NCBI GenBank assembly: GCA_041946865.1
Contig: JBHGBF010000231.1
Location: forward strand, 1 to 8,865
Reading direction: 5' to 3'
Origin: RPQK01 sp041946865
GTDB taxonomy: Bacteria; Acidobacteriota; UBA6911; RPQK01
DNA: 8,865 bases
The position numbers and the translations under genes were made by a program. Below are positions 6,721 through 8,865 of this stretch, one piece after another. Position 1 is the first letter of the stretch; each line of letters begins with the position of its first letter. The notes under the pieces were generated by a model. That model saw only the letters and a list, made by a program, of their open reading frames with translations, did not search any database and was not told where the DNA came from.

Positions 6721-8088
6721 ATGCAGGCTCAAAAGGCTCAGATGGCGGCCGGGACCGTTAGGAAACTCGTGCGTCGAAATGCGCATACACACGTGTCGAA
6801 CCTCCTTGCCAAATTCCGCCCCGCCGACATTTCCACCATCATTGAATCCTTGACCGAACCTGAGCGGATCGCGGTTTTCTCGATCCTCTTGAAGCGACAG
6901 CGGAGCCTGGCCGCGCAGACGCTCAACGAGCTGGGCACCGAGATGGGACTGGAGCTGCTCGCCCCTCTGAGAAGTGAGGAGATCTCGGAAGTTCTCCAGG
7001 AATTGGAGACGGATGACGCCGCCGAATTCATCTCCGCTCTCCCGGAGGAGACCGCCCAGGAAGTGCTGGAGCGCATGCGCGTAGAAGATTCAACCGACGT
7101 CCAGGGACTGCTCCAGTATGAGCCTGAGACGGCCGGACGGATCATGACGCCCAATGTCTTCTCGCTCTCGGAGGACCTGGCGGTCAGCGAGGCCATCCAT
7201 GCCATCCAGACGGCCGAAGATTTGGAAATGGTCTTCTATCTGTATGTCGTGGATGATAGGCGCCACCTGGTAGGCGTCGTCTCGTTGCGGCAGCTGCTCA
7301 TGGTGCCGCCGAGCACACCCCTCAAGAAGATCATGACGACGAGCGTCATTTCGGTAAAGACCGACACGGACCAGGAGGAGGTCGCCCGGCAGGTGGCCCT
7401 CTACGACCTGCTGGCCATCCCTGTCACCGACGGCGAAAACAAGCTCGTCGGGGTGATCACGGTCGACGATGTCATCGACGTCATCAAGGAAGAAGCGACG
7501 GAAGACATTTTCCACATGGCCGGCGTCGACGTCCACGATCACGTCTATACACCGATCAGAGTTTCCGTCCGGAGGCGCTTGCCCTGGCTGGGCATCAACC
7601 TGGTGACCGCGTTGATCGCGGCCAGCGTCGTCGCGGTTTTTGAGCCGACGATTGCGCGCTTTTCCTTTCTCGCCGTCTTCCTGCCGGTCGTCGCCGGAAT
7701 GGGCGGAAACTGCGGGACGCAGACACTGACGGTCATCATCCGGGGGCTGGCTCTCGGCGAGCTGACCTGGTCAAACAGCAAAGCCGCGCTGGCCAAGGAG
7801 TCCATGGTCGGCATTGCAAACGGCCTCGCGCTGGGCGTTGTGGCCGGTTTGGCCGCGTACCTCTGGAAATCCAACTCGATGCTCGGGTTGGTCCTGGCAG
7901 GCGCCATGATCATCAACATGTTCGTGGCCGGTATTACCGGCAGCGTTATCCCGCTGCTCCTAAAGAAGATCAACGTAGACCCGGCCGTCGCTTCGGGCAT
8001 CATCCTGACGACCTTTACCGACGTAACGGGCTTTCTGTCTTTTCTCGGCCTGGCCAGCGTCCTTTTGCACTATATTCCTGTCTCATGA
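6721..8088 (+). CDS. mgtE: Magnesium transporter/channel MgtE
   Basis: MgtE is a homodimeric Mg2+-gated channel for Mg2+ entry across the inner membrane. From ATG 6721 it has 455 residues, normal for the family (about 450). In order it has an acidic helical MgtE N domain (about 15-132), a CBS pair (about 140-200 and 203-262; YLYVVDDRRHLVGVVSL and IPVTDGENKLVGVITVDDV) and about five membrane helices (285-455). TDTDQEEVAR and the acidic VDDVIDVIKEEATED stretch (249-262) correspond to the Mg2+-sensing surface of the Thermus protein. MGGNCGTQT (327-335) and TFTDVTGF (431-438), with Asp434 as the pore aspartate, are present, so the channel looks functional. The start is uncertain: ATG 6721 has no Shine-Dalgarno, while ATG 6742 has AAAAGG five bases upstream and would remove seven residues. 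No M-box riboswitch was recognised upstream. The stop overlaps the recO start. Confidence 0.93.
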   Translation: MQAQKAQMAAGTVRKLVRRNAHTHVSNLLAKFRPADISTIIESLTEPERIAVFSILLKRQRSLAAQTLNELGTEMGLELLAPLRSEEISEVLQELETDDAAEFISALPEETAQEVLERMRVEDSTDVQGLLQYEPETAGRIMTPNVFSLSEDLAVSEAIHAIQTAEDLEMVFYLYVVDDRRHLVGVVSLRQLLMVPPSTPLKKIMTTSVISVKTDTDQEEVARQVALYDLLAIPVTDGENKLVGVITVDDVIDVIKEEATEDIFHMAGVDVHDHVYTPIRVSVRRRLPWLGINLVTALIAASVVAVFEPTIARFSFLAVFLPVVAGMGGNCGTQTLTVIIRGLALGELTWSNSKAALAKESMVGIANGLALGVVAGLAAYLWKSNSMLGLVLAGAMIINMFVAGITGSVIPLLLKKINVDPAVASGIILTTFTDVTGFLSFLGLASVLLHYIPVS

Positions 8089-8723
8089 ACGTCCATTCGT
8101 CCGAGGCGTTGACGCTCAAGACCTACCCCTTCGCCGAATCCAACCGTATCGTCGTCTACCTGACCCGCAAGTACGGACAGCTGAGGGGAGTCGCGCACGG
8201 AGCGCGTAAACCGAAGAGCCGGTTCGGAAGCTCCCTCGAACTGCTGACCCATTCCAGGATCGTGTTTTACAGAAAGGAACACCAGGAGCTGGCTGTCATC
8301 CAGAGCGCCGAGATCATCAGGGCTTTTCCTTCATACGAGCTGAGCTGGGAGGTGAACCTTCACTTCAACTATTTCGCCGAGCTGCTCCTGGAGTTTTCCC
8401 GGGAGGAGGAAGAGAGTGAACACTTGTTTCGACTTGCGCTGGCAGTTCTGCATGCCTGCTCGTGCGTGCCGATCTCACTCCTGGCAAGATATTTCGAGCT
8501 TTGGCTGCTGAAACTGGAGGGGGTTCTGCCCGACCTGGATCGCACCTTCCCGGGTGCGGCTGAGAAGCTTCGGGACATGATGCGCGTCCATCCCAGGGAA
8601 ATTGCGGATCTGGCTTTCTCAGCCGAAGAAATGAAGGCGCTCGAAAAACTGACCGGGACCCTGATCGAAAGCCACCTTGAAAAGCGGCTGAAGAGCCGTA
8701 TGCTGCTCAGTCAACTGCTGTAA
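8085..8723 (+). CDS. recO: DNA repair protein RecO, lacking the zinc-binding segment
   Basis: RecO acts with RecR to load RecA onto SSB-coated single-stranded DNA and anneals complementary strands in RecF-pathway repair. The 212-residue product has the N-terminal OB fold (about 5-80): EALTLKTYPFAESNRIVVYL, then GVAHGARKPKSRFGSSLELL. The helical domain follows, with LLARYFELWLLKLEGVLPDL (132-151). Many RecO proteins next carry a four-cysteine zinc finger. Here LDRTFPGAAEKL continues straight into the C-terminal helices, with no cysteine after residue 127. The protein is correspondingly shorter than the common 240-250 residues. The frame is open throughout and the C-terminus looks normal, so this is a family variant rather than a frameshift. 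Its ATG overlaps the mgtE stop (ATGA, 8085-8088) and has no ribosome binding site, which points to translational coupling. Confidence 0.9.
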   Translation: MNVHSSEALTLKTYPFAESNRIVVYLTRKYGQLRGVAHGARKPKSRFGSSLELLTHSRIVFYRKEHQELAVIQSAEIIRAFPSYELSWEVNLHFNYFAELLLEFSREEEESEHLFRLALAVLHACSCVPISLLARYFELWLLKLEGVLPDLDRTFPGAAEKLRDMMRVHPREIADLAFSAEEMKALEKLTGTLIESHLEKRLKSRMLLSQLL

Positions 8724-8759
8724 GAGACAACCCAGGATGAATTTGTTCTGGTCAAATGG

Positions 8760-8827
8760 CCAACGCGTGTTGGAATCTCGTGGGCATGCCATCTGCTTGC
8801 TGTTCCAACCCGCTTGCTTCGCTGGAA
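8760..8827. repeat. Chain of overlapping inverted repeats after recO
   Basis: Four segments can pair in alternative ways. CCAAC (8760-8764) pairs with GTTGG (8769-8773) around a four-base loop. GTTGGAA (8769-8775) pairs exactly with TTCCAAC (8803-8809). TTCCA (8803-8807) pairs with TGGAA (8823-8827). The 8-bp palindrome GGCATGCC (8783-8790) lies in the middle loop. No T run follows any of them, so a standard terminator is not supported. The rest of the 142-base tail after recO shows no convincing gene. Confidence 0.35.
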
Positions 8828-8865
8828 AACGCTCGCGCGCGGCTCTGACGGGACTCGGCGCACGC

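Noticed and set aside
8737..8865. Possible partial coding sequence running off the right edge (ATG 8737, 43 codons open)
   Set aside because: The product (MNLFWSNGQRVLESRGHAIC at its start) resembles nothing recognised, no properly spaced ribosome binding site precedes it, and it runs through the inverted repeats. A 43-codon open frame is easy to get by chance in GC-rich DNA. Sequence beyond the edge would settle it.

Overview
The window looks like ordinary chromosomal DNA from a GC-rich Gram-negative bacterium. The best guess is Acidobacteriota or a nearby phylum, and this rests only on the protein flavour: a RecO with the GARKPKS-type N-terminus, a short archaeal-type phosphatidylserine decarboxylase beside a Bacillus-type PssA, and a PBP1b with a UB2H-like domain. 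No phage, transposon, CRISPR, rRNA or tRNA signal was seen.

Layout from left to right. Positions 1-183 hold a 10-bp palindrome, a short run of a 7-bp tandem repeat and the leader of the first gene. Positions 184-2556 (+) encode a bifunctional class A penicillin-binding protein of PBP1b type. It converges, with only 23 bases between stop codons, on a large multi-pass membrane protein of GT-C glycosyltransferase-like appearance (2580-4613, -). A 200-base divergent region carries a promoter candidate and a strong ribosome binding site for a small coiled-coil DUF465/YdcH-family protein (4814-5044, +), which ends at a convincing intrinsic terminator. Then comes a two-gene phosphatidylethanolamine unit, psd (5148-5753) and pssA (5759-6544). 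After a 176-base gap with its own promoter candidate there is an mgtE-type magnesium channel (6721-8088), whose stop codon overlaps the start of recO (8085-8723). The last 142 bases have no convincing gene but contain a chain of alternative inverted repeats.

Most of the genes serve the cell envelope: peptidoglycan polymerisation and cross-linking, a probable lipid-linked sugar or other envelope glycosylation step, phosphatidylserine synthesis with decarboxylation to phosphatidylethanolamine, and Mg2+ uptake. recO (recombinational repair) is the exception and is translationally coupled to mgtE.

No new multi-gene system was found. The points most worth checking are a RecO that lacks the usual cysteine zinc-binding segment, a UB2H-type PBP1b probably outside the Gammaproteobacteria, the uncharacterised GT-C-like protein with a large C-terminal soluble domain, several starts without a Shine-Dalgarno sequence but with -10-like hexamers very close to the ATG, and the mutually exclusive hairpins after recO.
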